NCBI GenBank assembly: GCA_020086605.1
Contig: JACBWW010000051.1
Span: 1,010,097-1,074,096 of the forward strand
Origin: Lanius collurio
Lineage: Eukaryota > Chordata > Aves > Passeriformes > Laniidae
DNA: 64,000 nt
Direction: 5' to 3'
The notes under the pieces are model-generated. The model was not told the origin of the DNA. It saw nothing but the letters and a program-made list of their open reading frames with translations, and did not search any database. Position numbers and translations under genes: made by a program. Shown here in pieces: positions 49,301 to 63,985 of the stretch. Each line of letters begins with the position of its first letter. Position 1 is the stretch's first letter.

Positions 49301-52300
49301 AAGCTTCCTCCACAGGTTTCAGCACTCCCTCCCTCACCAATGCAAAAGTAATTTCTTGGATGAAAGTGAAAAAAACTATTTATTTAACAAAGTGCCTGCA
49401 GCATAGGAGAAAAAATGAATAACTATTAAATATTGAACCTTCTTGATGTGGAGAAAGCTGGTGGCTTCAGAGTTCTCTTCTGGAGCTGGCTTGGCCCCTC
49501 CCAAGGCCCCAGGCCAGGATGTGGTGTCCCCCAAAGTCCCCCTGCTGGTCCATGGGGTCCAATGATCTGGTTCTTGGACCACAGCTAGGCTGAACAGTTC
49601 CAGAAGTTACTGGAGGATTTCAGTATGCTGGTATGCAGCCCTGGGAAAAAACCTCTTGCCTGAGCTAACAAGTTAGCTAAAGGCAGGAATTGCCTCTCTC
49701 CTGCTGCAAGCAGAGCCAAGCATCATGGGGGAGTGTGTTTGTGAGTCCCTGAACACAAACCATGCTGAAGAATTTGCCCAGCTTCCCCCCACTTCCTGTA
49801 CTCAGCTTGAAGCTGCAGGACCCATTTCTGGGCATAAAGCAGACAGCAGGGGAATAAAATCACCCCAAGACAGATGCATAACAGGATGAACAACCAAAAA
49901 GGAGCAAGGAGACAGATTACCACCTTCAATATCTCTTTAACTGATCCCTAAATTATGCTGATCAAGGGAGGCTCAGGGGATCTGTGAATTCATACAACTC
50001 ACAAAACCTTGACAAAGCAGATGCAATTATTACAATTTAAGTGCTTTTAATTTTCATTTTTAATGAAATCATTCTCATTTCCAAAATAACTGGATTTTAA
50101 CAGAGATAGTTTTGAACTATCTTTGGGAATCATTATACTGCTACCACTTATGAAGATCTCTGGACATTTCTGTTTTCTTTACACTTATCTGCCGTACTTT
50201 TAAGGAGATTCTGCAGTATGGGACTTATACTTTCTGTCTCTCAAAGCCTGCACTATCTTAACATGTTCATTAACATCAATATCCTTATAAATTAGAGAAA
50301 AGTTTTACAAAATATGTTTCAAAACTTAAATTTTTATCCACATATGAAGAAGCAGGACAAATTATTTCAGTCTACTTATAAAACAGTCTGGTTTCTTCTC
50401 TCTTGCAAGAGAAGAATAAGAAATACAGGAAAATGAAAATACTATCCATCATGAAGTTAATATAGTTTCAAACAAAAGCACTGTTTATATTCAAAGAAGA
50501 CAGCTTTGGATCCAAGCACTTTGAAACAGAAATGACATAAAAGTATGTGTTCTTCCTAGCATACTAATTGCTCTGAATCTGAGCAATCCTGCTTAACAGT
50601 TCTGCTTGCCCAGTGCATACACTTCATAGTTAAAACCCAAAAAAACATCAGAAGGAGAATTCTAATTATATGTTTCATTAACTTTCAGAAAAAATAGTAT
50701 GCACTACTGACTTTCAGGTGCCATAATAAATGCTGCTGCGTTCTGCTTCTTCCCCCTGAACTAATTAATTCTCTTTCAATAAGGCCTTCTCCAGAAGGAG
50801 ACAAAAATGTTTAGCAAAGAGTGGAAGGCAGGTATATTTATTTTAGACAATTGCTGGAGAATGGCAAATGGACAGTCAATATATTTTAGTTAAGTAACTC
50901 TATCACTTAATATGAACAAGTTTCACCTGAATATTAATACAACTGCTAAAGGAGATGTTAAAAAACAGCTTTTGAAAGTTCAAGGGAAAAATACAGGATG
51001 GGTTGGGGTTTTTTAATGTTTTTTTAAATGCTTCTCACAGTTGGCAGACTTTCCCCTAATACCAACCTCTTGAAAATGCATTGAATCAATTTTAATTAAT
51101 TTTGTAAATTCTTTCAGGGAGTTACATGTATATCTGTCAGAAATTTAATATAAAAAGGATTAGAAAAGCAGATTTACATTTTTCATGCACAAGCTCAGAG
51201 AGTATAAGGCAGATAAATTTTCCTCCCTACTGCCTGTACCTGAGAAGTATCAGGCACCAGTAAAATGGAGCTCTTGTTGCAAGCATCCATTAAAGACTGT
51301 CTCAAGCTCTCCCCTCTGCCACACACCACCACCCTACATCATTTTTCCTTCCCCTAAATCAATTAACATTATGATAATTTTGTTCCTGACTCCTGTTTTC
51401 TGACTTGATGAAGCTGGCTTTCTAATCAGGAAGGGTAAACTTAAAAGTCAAGTGCAATCAGGGATTATTAGTCAAGAAGTGATTATGAGAAGTATTTAAA
51501 GATAACAACTAATGGTGTACTAGTATAAAAAGCAAACACCCTTGAAACAAACCAAATGAATTACCCTATCTTTCTTTACTTTGCTTTAACACACAAATAA
51601 CCTAAAAATGGGTTGATATGCTCCTATTTTATCCTCATCTTGGAAGAGGAAACATTTTTTGAGAGGGAGAATTAACCACAGAAAATCTTAATGAAATCTG
51701 ATATTGTTATTTATTTTGATAACCTACATAGAAAGCAGAGACTGGACAGAACTGGAAATTAACTTCCCAATAATTTGCTGTGTTTTAGACCAAGTGTGAA
51801 TGTAATTTGGTTGATGAAAAGTGAAGAACGAACTCTTGATGTGCTATATGCACACTGCTGCTGTTCCATCAATGCTGGTTGTCAGCTCTACAATAGAACA
51901 CACACAACAGAAAATGACAGTAAATTATGTTCTGAATATCAGGGAGAGGAGCTTTGGTTCTCTACTTGTAAAAAATTCAGACAAAGACTTTGTCAGACAA
52001 GGTCACCAAATACTGTGTTTATAATATGTTCAGAAGCACCTCTCCATTACACACAGAAATGGAACAAAGAAGACAGATGCATTTTCTTCTGCTGCTCCCA
52101 AAATCTTCAGAAACCATTCAAATCTACTTTTTTTTTTTTTTTTTCTTTTTTAATGAAAGTTACGGGATATGAATCTGTGGGAATTTGACTTTTAGTATCG
52201 TTAGTCTTTTCTCACCCTAGAGACTGGACCCTCTAGTTACAGTACAATTCCCATGATCTACTCCAGGATTTCAGCCATAAGAGAACATAAACACATCATG

Positions 52301-52949
52301 GGATATGTACTCTAGATATATAACTGGCTCCTCAAGGAAAATCTGGATCTCACAAGACCTGGAAGTACAAGTTTTACTAGGTGCCTACAGCAACTTTACA
52401 GAAACCAGTGAAACTAAGTTATTACAAGAATTACGAGAATATGATAATATTCTCTAGTGAAATAGAGAATTCCACTGAAGTGGAACCATTCCACAGGAAT
52501 TCACCTGTTAAAAGAGTCATACAAAAATACCTCACTGGAGGAGGAGGCTTCACTGAAAAATGTTCATTTATCACCCTTGGAATTATTTAAAGCCTCTGTT
52601 TAAAAATTCTCAAAGAACGAGCTCCACCACTAGGACATCAACAGAAGTAAAAGATGAGACAAGTTTGCCCGTTCAGGGCTTTGGGAAGGCACGCTGTTTT
52701 CAGACACAATGTGTTAAATTGTGTGGCAGAGTTCAATTTCCATCTTCTCTGTAGGTGCTGACTGCACATGAACTTGCGACAAACAGGCTGACAAAATGAC
52801 AGCATTTTGGAGTATTTAAAGAATGATTTCTATGTCCTTCCAGTATTCAGCTTGGTAGCTCCGAGTCCCCAGACAAAACACGTGGATTGCCCAGGCACTG
52901 TGTTGTGACAGGTGACAGGAGTGGATTGTTAAGTGCTCCATGAGCAATC

Positions 52950-53230
52950 AATATGATCTCACAAATGCAGAAAGAAATAGCCTTATAGCACACAAATAAC
53001 AATTTCTGGTTTCCTTCTCTGCTAGGGCCAGAGCAGTAAGGTTGTGCTGGTGCCCCCTGCCCCTGCCAGGGCACTGCAGCCACCGCACCGCTCTGTCCAC
53101 CCCACCTGTGCCCTGGTCCAGCCTCCCACCTCTCCCTGCTCCCAGCAGCCCTGGGGCACCAGCAGGGAGCTCTGCAACATGGCAGTACATGCAAGGAGCT
53201 GCTTCCTACGGAGAAGAAAGCAAGCTGGGG
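52950..53230. other. C-rich segment
   Basis: A local GC island (ccccctgcccctgccagg and similar) lies inside AT-rich DNA. Overlapping open frames on both strands (52847-53395, 53042-53257) reflect base composition. I see no CpG-rich promoter signature and no splice pattern that decides a gene. Confidence 0.35.
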
Positions 53231-56200
53231 ACTATTTCTGACATGCACAGAGATTAGTTTCATTTGTGTTTGCGAAGGCAGGTGCTCAGGCATCAAGAAT
53301 TGCTTCCATGCCCTACCAATTGGAACTGAGAAGGTCAGATTATTCTCCATTTCCACATTTACTTCTGATGTACTTCCATTAAGTATATTTTTCATAAAAC
53401 ACTCACAAAGAGAAAACTAATTAGAACATGTTTTTAGGATATAGCTATTATTCTAAGTGTCAACATAGTGTAAAAAATGTAATGATTCTAAAAATATATT
53501 GATACACTAACAGAGAATGCTCATTGCTTTGTATCTTAGCAACAATACCTGTTTGCAAATCAAGCAATATAGACTGTATAAAAAAATGAAAAAGTCCAAA
53601 CTTTCCATTTGAAACAAATAAAATAAAACAATTTGTAGAATGACTTCTTCCCACACATAATAATTAAATCAAATGTCTAAAGAACTTTCCTGTTCTCTCT
53701 CTGAATCAGTTTGCAAGCTTCAGGATCATAAGTATCTGTTGTATAGTTCCAAAAATTCAGGCAAAATCTAGGATCTCTGAAAAGTATTTTTTAAGTGTGT
53801 TTTAAAGTTTCAGATGCTCCTGTTGTAATATTTTATCTAGGAAATGATGAAAACATGAATGGAAAAAATATTGATCATTTCAACTAGAGTTATACTTTAC
53901 ACCTGTATCATACCAGACAAATAATTAACAACCAATTACAAATAAAGACAGTGCTAAAATCATACATTAACATATAATTTTGAATCTGAGTAATGGCATT
54001 TGTCATGGGCCCTTTTGGGAATCAGCATGTGAAGTTCTTCCTCCCCATTTCAACTATAGATATAAAACAAGTAAATTAAGCAAGTCAATATTCTCAGAAA
54101 TCAATTCCATATATGCCAATGTCTGCTCAGACTTTTTAAACAATAATCTATGCACAGCAAGTAACACTTAGGATTTGGTATTGGTCTGCTGTTTGTGGGG
54201 TTTTTTTTATCTAGTGGCTTTTCTGCCACACAAATTTGCATGGATTAACATTTATTTGAAAGAATCTTACACTCTATTATCATTCCATGTTTACCTCATT
54301 TTCAAAATCTTTCTTTCCTATTCATTTCAGTACTTATGCAACATATTTATTTCTTTCAAACATTGAGGCGTCTTGCAGACTGAGGAATATAAACCACCTT
54401 GGTGCCATTCATATTTTATGATAGTGATATTGGAATCTCTGTGCTGTCGTATCCTCCATTACTTCTTTTATATGTAGCCATAAGACAATAAAAACTAAAG
54501 GCAATTGCCATGGCTCCATGACAAAAACAGAGACTCAAGGATTTAATTATGCCAAAAATATGAATATAAGCAGAAAAGATGAAGCAATGATCTTTATTGT
54601 CAGCAACAATTTTAACAGCACAAGGAGGTAAGGGCAAGATTTATGGTTAATCTGTCTAATATCTTTTAAGGATCTTGGGGATTTTATTTGGATGCTTGCT
54701 CAAGTCTAACACAAAGAACATAGAAAAAATTCCTTCTCTTGGGTTTTGCTTCCTTACTTCAGGATTCTTAAATTTTTGGTGATTTAACAAAGCTGTTACC
54801 ATTGAGTAGAGCTAGGAATGAAATAAAGGGACAAGGGTGTGAGTTATGAAGCTTCTTTGCTGCACAGTCCAGATCTTTCAGTTATGGTTTGATGAACATC
54901 TTTAAAAAAAAAAAAAAAAATTCTTGCATATACTTGCAGCTGTTTATCCTCTGCCCGCAATAGGTTTTCCTGAAATTATAACCCAATTTGAGTTAAACAA
55001 CTGTCCTATCAAGGCCTTTCCCTGCATCTATCCCATCCTCAGAGGAGTTACCCCCCTATGATTTTAAGAGGAGCTGAGAAATCGACTCCTCCAGGCATTG
55101 CAATAGCGAGAAGCCCACATCGTTCCCTGCTGTCTAACACTCCCAGACAAATCAGCAGCAACATCCAATAAATAAAGCCACATTTTAAAATTTCTGTGAC
55201 TGAGAGCCCCAAGTGCAAGTACTCCATCTCGTCCACCTGAACTTTACCCCCAGGAAGAAAGCAATGGGAATTTCTCTCCATTACAAGCATGTTTTCTGTG
55301 ATGCTGCCACTGTGGCTTTCTGTCCCTGCAGGAGAAGCTCTCATTGTTACAAACCTCTATACTATTCCCTGTCTGGAAGAAGAATTAGTATATTAATATC
55401 TTGTGATGTCACCTCTCCTTTGATTTCTAAGTGTATACATAATCACACCAAATACTAATTCATCTCTCCAGCAAAGTCATTCATTTTAGATGTGAATCCT
55501 TGCCAAATTCTAATAGATTGAAATCTAGAAAACAATAGTTAACACATCTTCCCAGAAGGAATAAATTAACTGCTTATAAATCATTAATTTGCAGCTCGCC
55601 AATGATCAAGTTTGTCAGACTAATGTGATTTTAAACCAGTTAGGATTTGTTCATTTGTTTGTTCATACTGGTAACAATAACACGAGCATAGTAAGAACTG
55701 ATATTAAAATATCGGCTTTCAATTGAAAGAGAAAGATTGCAGGTTCTTCTACTTCATGTACCATTTCGCAGCAGCTGCAGCATATGGACTGTTAAGTTAA
55801 AAGAGTTCATCTAAAACACAACTGGCAAGCTGTGACTGATGCACTTGACTGGCAATGAAATGTACCTAAAAACCTACAGTAGGTTTTTAACCTGTTGTCC
55901 ACTCAATCTGTATGTTAGCTTGTTTCATTTTTCTGGTGATGCCTTATTTATATATCACACTACCTTTTGGACCAAAGTTGTCATGCATTGTATGTTCTAC
56001 ATTCTAGGTCAACAGAATGTCTACAGCCACTAAATCCAATAATGCTGAATCATAGCCACAATTTATATTTATATTCACATTCACCTCTTCTGCAGTAGTT
56101 TGTGATTCCTTAAACAGACCCAATTAAGTGCTTGGGTTTTCCACAGCAGTTTCCAGTATTCATCCCCTTGTGCAATTTCATGCAGACATTGTTTGAAGAC

Positions 56201-59200
56201 CAGGTGGGCCTAGTGATCTTCACCAGCTAGACTGAGGAACTTGACAAAATAAAATAGTTTTTACTCACTTCCCTCTTCTGTTCAGCTTTAGAACCTTAAG
56301 GAACCTTAAACTGCCTTGAAAATTCACCTCGTTTCTTCCACTGCTCAGCTGCACAAAGTGTCGCAGCCAAGCTTAATGCTTCGTTTGTATTCAAAACCTA
56401 ACGAGAAAAATTACTTGAAAAGTAGATGTGACATTTCTTTTAAACACTATCATAACAAGCCAGATGATACATTCACCTGCTGCTCATGCATGGCAACAGT
56501 GAATTAGGAGAAGATACAGATTTGTTAATGAACATTTAATTGCCATGGGACTGAAGGTGTCTTGGTTTTCATGTTCCAATATTTCTAAGGCTGTACCCAT
56601 TAAATGCAAATGAGTAAGAAAGCAGTCTTGATAGATAGTGCAGGAAAAATGATGCATGTTTTATGTCCTCATTGAATTTCAATACTGTTTGAGGTCTGAC
56701 CCTTTCTCTGCCCTGGGTCCATGGCTGTGATGCTATTTGCCTGCTTAATTTTCAACCTGTTTCTTGAGAACTGCTGTTCAGCAGCTTTTCCCACTGGCTT
56801 AGGATTCATCCAGAGCCATCCACAGGCTCTCCACTCCACACTTTGAGCCATTTTCTATACATATGATATTTTTCTAACACACAAGAAAATTTCACATAAA
56901 AAAGGAAGCCCAAACCAAAAAACCTTCTTGAATAACTCAGGGCAGACGTATGCTCACTGTGAACACTTATGGTAATTCAATGATAAACCTAATGAAGAAG
57001 GATAAATACCTGACCATTACCCTGCTGTTTTAGAGGGGGACAAGCTGAGATTAAAAAGAGTTAAGTAGTTTGACAAAGGCACCTAGCAACACGTGTTCCA
57101 GTCACCTACTCCAGGGCTGTCTGTGTCACCAGCCCTACCCATTAATCGGAGCTGGTTATTACTTTGCTTCTGAAGGAAGAGAAAGATAACAAAAGCTAAA
57201 TCTGTTTTCATCCCATCTTTCTGAAGAAAAGAGGTATGTCTGAAGAGACAACATTTCTCTGACCAGCTGAGCTGCCACAATGAAGAAGGCACTCTCAAAA
57301 TCTTTCTTAACTAATAAGTATATGAATTGAAGGAAGACTTCGGGCTGAGAGTTGCCACTGAAACAATGACTGTAAACCAACAGGACAAGTTTCTCAGATG
57401 CTATAAAATCACAGTAGCACCATCTGGCACTCAGTGAGTGAGTCTTTGTGGAATTGAAATGCCTGGCTGAAAAAGGGAAAACTGCACTCTTCTGTCCACT
57501 GCTTGTTAAAACCTCAAGTTTCTCATAATAACTTTAAAAACTGCTTTGTATTTTTAATCTCCCATTCTGCAGCTGTCTTGAGAACATTTGTCTAAACTAT
57601 AAATGTAGTGGTACTTCTTAGTTGGTGTACCCTTAAGAGTATTTTATTCTTCTCATAAATACACTGGAGAAAACTGAAAATCTAACATCGGCAAATCATG
57701 ACAGTTGGAATCATTGATAGGAAATGCCTCGGAACATGAGGTGAAAAAATATTAATTTTCCTTTTTACATTAAACACAACACCTTCAATGGTAGCAAACA
57801 GGAATAAAATCTTAGAACAGCTCACTGTCAGGTTGGAAGGATGAGCAGCATTAGAAATTCTTGGAGTTCATTACAGCAGATTCTGACTGCTACTTTTGTA
57901 AGGACACCCTGCTTATATCTTTTGATAATGACAGATTAAAATCATGGTCATGCAAAGACATGGTCACAAAATCCAAGATTTTGCCTTGTTAGTCACAACT
58001 ATCATTCCAGTTTCCTCTCAAACCTCTCCCACCAGAGGAAATAAAAGCGTATTTGCCACCCCCCTTTTGAACAAGAACATAGTAACATTTTTAGAAAGCC
58101 CTCTGAGGACCTCTTTCAACTTGGTTATTTTCAAACTTATTTAGCCATTAACAATGCATGTTTACTAGAATCTACTTGACATTTCTGAAGGTGTTCTTTT
58201 CCTCCAAATTAACAACAGAATGGAGGCTTATAGCAGTCTTTCTTGGGCAAACAAGGATCTGGCATATAAGAAATAAAAATGTGCTATTAAATACGTCAGT
58301 AGATAACACATTATATCTGAGTTTCATGACTTAGCCCATGTGTTGTTCCCTACCATACGCAGAGTCAGATAAATAATATTTTATGATTCTGTGCAAATGA
58401 AAAGGTAATATAGTTTTTATTTATTACTAATAAAGCCACTAACACTGTTATCTTCAGGCAAAGCAAAAATTGTGCTCCAGATCATAATTCCTGTTCTTAG
58501 AAAAGGTTGCATCTATTTTACAAAGAGAAACATTGTATTAGCAGCCATACTTGCAGTATAGTCTGTCACCTGCAAAGGTGAGAGTATAACAGATACAAGA
58601 TATATATCTTACTTATGTTTATAATATATGCAAGTGTAAAAGAAGAGAGAGATATCCTGCATGATTCTTCAGTGAGTTCACCCTTTCTCATTATTGCAGC
58701 TGCCTCAGTACCAGATGAAGCATAACTAGACTTTTCTTCCAGCCATGTACCTTAATATTTCCGGTTTTTCCATGAAGGCTCCATTGCTCTCTAGTGGTTT
58801 ATGTTCTTAAGCTTCCAGATCAGATAATGTCTGAATTCACTTTGCTGAATTCAAGTGTTATCTTTTGTTACTCTAAGTGCTGTATTTTTCTAGTCTTTCA
58901 TGGCACAAAATCCTCACTTAATATTAACTCTCAGCTGGAAACACTTAGTCTTCAGTTTACTCACCTATCATTCCCTAAACTCTTCTTGCCTTTAACTCAG
59001 CAACACAGACCAGCTTCTGTCAAATCTATTCTGACAAATATTTCCAGCAGTTTACAGTGAAAATATAGCCAGAAGGTCTCTCTTCTGTCTCAAAGCAAAT
59101 CAATGTTTTGTCAGTGTCATCTTAGAGGCAAAATGGGGATATCCCCCCAAAACATCTTTTGTGCAACCAGCAAAGTTCATTCTATTCTTGACCAAAAAAA

Positions 59201-61199
59201 AGTACTTTTGATCCCTAGGCCTTCACAGCCCTGCTAGTGGAGGTACAGAAACAAATTCATTCTAAACTAGGAATGATCTTACTCACATAGCCTAAATTCC
59301 TATTTAAGAGTCAGCAGCTACTCTGGAAACTATTCAAGGGCCTACAAAAGAAGTTGAGGGAACAGTGATTTATTTCAAATAAATTATAGATTGGCTTTGG
59401 TTCAGAAACTAGCATATGAAATTTAAATATCTCATAGAGAAAGGCAGACTAATTGATTCAAATTGTTTTTGGTAGCTTACCAGCTGTGAGTAAAAGAAGC
59501 ACTACCCTAATTACAGAAAGCCAGAAATCTTGTTCAGACAGGCATAGCATTTATGAATGAGTGAGGTTTACACTCTACTGCTTGTAGGAAAGAAGTATGC
59601 CTTCAGATCCTCCTTCTTCAATTATTAGCTTTTGAACTGTTACAGGACTGGTGCCTTTACATAATAATATAAATTCTTGATGAAAATTTCAAAGAACCAG
59701 GGTCATCATCTTTTGTAAAGAAATAGCTCATTTGTTAAGTTTTGTTCATACAGTGCCTGGAAGAGCACAGCATCTGTCTCAATTGGGCCTTCTAGGAATG
59801 GGTGCCATACAAGGACTTAAAGCTATCATACATATTGGCATCTTTGCAGGCTCTGGTGTTTTCCTTGTTAACAGAACTTCATAAGTCAGAGTTCTATTTA
59901 GTGTCAAAATGTTGGATTATTATAAAAAAAATCATTATCTTTTGGTTTCATTTTTTTCCTATTTATTTTCATAGTGGCTCAATTACTACATTATTTATAA
60001 CATTTTCAGAGTCTAATTATATTGCATCAGATATCCTGAGATATTTCTGGATAGGCATTTGGATAGACAAAAACTTCCTGCTTATTCTTATTATTACCCT
60101 AGCAGCTCTGCAGTTCCAGCACACCAACCAGGATTAATTAAGTAGGCACAATATTGCTGAAATCTCTCTGGTTGGCTCTGTCTATCATATCATTGCTGAG
60201 ATTTCTACAACCAGCAAAAAGACCTGCTAAAGAAATATGTGACTAATGCTGAAACAATCCAGTTTAATGAGACCTCCTGGGAAACCACTTCTCCTTAAGT
60301 GATCAAAAGAGGAACTTAAATCCCTCTTTGTTCAGATGGAAAGGATAAAAACAGGCTGAATAAATATATACAGTAGCTATCCGTGCAGATCTGTTAAACA
60401 GCCCAATATCTTTGTATTACTTTGACTTCATACTCAAATAGAAATCTTGTTCATAAGGCTCACTGTAGGCTCTGCATCTATAGAGCACAATTCTGCTGTC
60501 AACTACCTAGAAGAATTTATTTCCTAATTGCCTAACTAGTAATTCACTTTGCTTCTCTGTGACCTATTAAATTCTGGTAAGCTCAACAAACAATGTGCTA
60601 CTTGATAACTGCAGACTGTGTTTATCAATGTAATGATTACCTGTGCGTTCATAAGAATATAAGGGCACCAGAATTCATACAGATGATCAGAAAAGCAAAG
60701 CACCAACAGCTATGCTGAGATTACAGGAACTCTCCATTCTACCTACCTAATCTCAGGCTCTGAGTCTTTATGGATTCCTTATATACGAGATAAAGAGCAA
60801 AAAGGTTCCTGCTGTGAGTTGTCCTCTGGGAAAGCACCTGTGTTCATAGAATACCAGTGCTGTGTAGGCAGCCATGCATCTATTTTTTTTAACTAACTGC
60901 CCATGATGCCCTGTAAGGTTCCTTGTTACCCATTCTAACCTCTCCTTTCTTGGGAGGCAAGAGGCATCAAATCAGCTTTTGCCCTAAGAACTTAACAGAA
61001 GAGTCTAGATTCCAGAAAATTCTACTATCTGCTTTCCTTTATGTCCTGATCTGCTCAGCTCACACCATTTATATGTCCTCCTACTGCCCTCCTTGGCTGG
61101 TAGCTGCTGCTTTGAGGGGCTGTTGTCAATCACACGTCGACACTTGTCTAAACTACAGCCCAGAAGTATTTAATTGCCAAAGGATGAGGAAAAGAGGCC

Positions 61200-61888
61200 A
61201 CTAACAGAAATCCAAAGAGTTTTTTTAAACAAGTCAAACCTTGTTTCAAAAATCAGAAAAGGAAATCCAAACAGCAGCATCCACTTGTAAAGGGCAGTCC
61301 AAAGATCCCTCATCTGCCTCACGATCATTGACAAGGACAGAGACTGAAACCTTAAAAACTTTGCACAAGAGCCCTGGCCTGGCTGAGGTGGGATGTCTGC
61401 CAAGTGTTGCCTGCAGGTGTGCCTCAGCTGGGAGAACATTAAACAGGTCACAGTGGACTGCGCCGTTCTTGCTGCTAAGGTGGGAAGGACTGTGCTGGAA
61501 GGACCTGTTCTGTACCCATTTCCCAAAGCACTGGGCCCCAAAACAATGGCTATAGATTTCTCCCACCTCTTGGCCAGTTGCCCCTCGCTTCTGAAAAGGA
61601 CTATAAAGAGACTTTCTAAGTTTCCCACCTTTGAGATCTCCCCACAGAAGACAACAGATCTATAGGCAGAACGCCCCGAGGACTCGTCCCTCCGTTGGTA
61701 GCTGCATCCCCTGTCCCCTCTTCTCTCTCTCTCCTTTGTTTCCTTTTCTCTCCCATCTATCTCATATTGTGTTGGCACTTCAATAAAGTGCATTGCTGAT
61801 TAAGTTGAAGTCCCACTGCTGTGTCTTTTGCACTTCTGAGATCGGTTAATGAACCATTACACCTCCGCTCGCACAGCAGATCGTGACA
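61200..61888 (+). mobile_element. solo LTR, about 0.7 kb (left end approximate)
   Basis: TATAAA at 61602-61607 and AATAAA at 61782-61787 bracket an R-like region with a CT-rich tract (61715-61760). A short GC-containing U5-like end closes at ATCGTGACA (61888). The layout is that of a retroviral LTR in plus sense, perhaps gammaretrovirus-like (ERV1). The left end is not defined. The 207-codon minus frame (61170-61793) has no homologous feel and is treated as spurious. Confidence 0.5.
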
Positions 61889-63481
61889 CCACTGTATTTT
61901 CTTTTCCTCTCCTTCTCACTGTACCTGACTAGTTTTCTTCTTTTCCTGGAGGACTGAACATCTTCCATTTCTTCATCTTACATATTCTCCCTCTCTTAAT
62001 TTGTTTTTAATTAAGTTATTGCTGGGCAGAGAGTCTTCAATTTCAGCCAATTTTGACCAAACTCCAATTACATTTTAATTTAAAATGTGAAAGAAAACAA
62101 ACTGCTTCATACAGAATGCTTCTGCCTGGTAATTTGGAAAATGCATATTTTAGTGGTGAAGTTATCTTCATTAGCATATTTTAAATAAGGTTGTATAATA
62201 AGACCTCTTCCCATTTAATATGGCATTGCAGGGAAAATTGAAAGAATCCCACTGAATTTTACTAATATGTTTTAAGACTTTTAGCACAAATTAAATAATT
62301 TTTCATCACAGAGAAAAAAATGCAGCAAATTTCACAGAAAACCAGAGTTTAAATGGCTTAAGTTAAATACAGGTATAAAAAGAACGAGTTCCTCAGGGCC
62401 GTACATTATTGTGAAGGAAATACAGCTGAACAAGTCAAACAGAGTGGGAGATGTCAAGAGGGAAGCTGGAAGCTTTCAAATGACAGGTTACAGCCCAGAA
62501 TGAGTGACAGCCCTTACAGCTCTAAAAGGGACTCCAACGTGACTGGAATTGTCAAGGACTTTTGGTACAGGAATGAATCTCTTGGGTGTGATAATTTTTT
62601 TTTAGCCTTTCCATATCCTTCTTTCTATAGACTGGAAGTCTCTAGAGTACAAACAGCTCAAAATCCACACAGAAGAATAAAACAGAAAATATGGAACTGA
62701 TAGGAAGAGTACATCAGGTATTTGTTTTCTCTGAAATATTAATTCTGGATTTGTTGATCATAAATACAGGCTGAGAAGAGGTGAAAAGCATCCAAGTATG
62801 GACCATTTCAGGATGCTTGCATTATTTCATCTCTATTCCCTTTTCTTTAAAATACACACAAAGGTAAAGAGAGGTATAACTTGTTCTGCTGCTGCTATTA
62901 CTATTCTCTTCTAGTGGAGGCCTGAACCTCCAGAATTCTATCCTTGCCAATGAATCCTGACAGCTCCAATATAAAAAGCTGCTCCAAGGAATTGAATGTA
63001 TATTTTTCTTTCCCTGTTGAATGACTACAACCTTGTATGGTGATATTTTTATGAGAACTTTCTGAAATCAAGGACTAACCTGGCAAAGCTGCTAGGAAAC
63101 AGTATAAAGCAGGCTTAACCTGTTACCCTGTCCCAATATTTAGTAGTGGTTCAAATATTGAGTAAGCATGGAATAGTGAGAAGGGGACATGGTGGGGATT
63201 TGGACACATCCTCCTCAGAAGAGTGGATGTAAGACTATGTACTAGAGCAGGTGGGTCAGGAACTAACAGGGCCAGCTTGTTCTGCACCAAGCAGATGGCA
63301 GCTGCTTCCCTTAGTCTCTCTCTGTATCTGCAAATCAGTGATTCTTACTCCTGAGGCATCTTGGTACCATCCAAGATTTGCTGTTCCCCATCTTCAAATC
63401 CGTTTATGCTATTGAAGAAGCAAAAGAATTTGAGCTTCAGCAACCTCAGAAGAGCTTTTTGATGTTTCCATGTTTATGCAA
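61889..63481. other. unique AT-rich DNA
   Basis: No repeat or gene signal is seen. Part of it (about 62030-62370) is very AT-rich with several TAATTA/ATTTAAT motifs. Open frames are short. Confidence 0.5.
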
Positions 63482-63985
63482 TGTACTAGTTTGAAAACAA
63501 ACAAGTGGGAGGTTGCAAGTCAGAATTATAATTTAATAGGAAAATAAAATACATGCAATAGTACAAGAACACTGACAGAGTCAGGATACTACCTGACACC
63601 CTGTTGGTCAGGTTGTGGTAGCAGTCCAGATGAAGTGGTCATCTTGTAGAAAAGGGTCTGGTCTTCACCTGCAGGTTGAGTGGTAGTTCTTATCCTCTGG
63701 GAATCCAGTAGGTAAGGACAACTCATGCTGTTTAAAACCCCAGATTATATCAAGGTGGGAATGCTTAGCTCCTCCCCCCTGGGTGGAGCATCTCACAGTG
63801 GGATGATGTAATTCTGTGAGTCATGCAGTGAGTCCTTGATAACCCATTAAACAGTTAGCCCCCTGGATTTATCAGGGATGAGTCATGGTGGGACATAACG
63901 AACACTGCCTCACCTGCAGTATTAACAGCTTGTGAAGATAATAGAATACATACTTTTGGTTACATTTTACATTGTAACCTACGGT
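63482..63985 (-). mobile_element. LTR at the right edge, about 0.5 kb
   Basis: It starts TGTACTAGTTTGAAAACAAAC. The body and right part align with the LTR at 24306-24940 in reverse: both contain GGTGGAGCATCTCACA..GGGATGATG, a TATCCTCTGG/TGTCCTCTGG..AATCCAGTAGG phrase and TTACATTGTAACCTA near the end. The minus-strand TGATATAATC supplies a TATA-like box. The right end is near 63985, 15 bases from the window edge, so it may be a solo LTR or the end of a longer element outside the window. Confidence 0.65.

Larger units (their letters stand above)
37261..61199. other. mostly unique AT-rich DNA
   Basis: No LTR or LINE that I can name covers this 24-kb block. It holds poly(T) at 43227-43244, poly(A) at 54904-54920, a C-rich segment at about 52950-53230, and three low-confidence candidate exons (42879-42994, 44542-44649, 46121-46364). 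I see no RNA gene. Some AT-rich parts with many TAAT motifs (such as 55560-55800) could be conserved non-coding DNA, but this cannot be judged without alignment. Confidence 0.5.

Noticed and set aside
51775..52188. Plus-strand frame of 137 codons
   Set aside because: It passes through a poly(T) run giving a string of Phe. No splice or domain support.
52847..53395. Minus-strand frame of 182 codons
   Set aside because: It follows a local C-rich patch. The composition is Gly/Arg/Pro-biased in the GC part and unrelated on either side.
61170..61793. Minus-strand frame of 207 codons
   Set aside because: It crosses an LTR with TATA and AATAAA on the other strand. It has no domain features, and its ends do not match splice sites.
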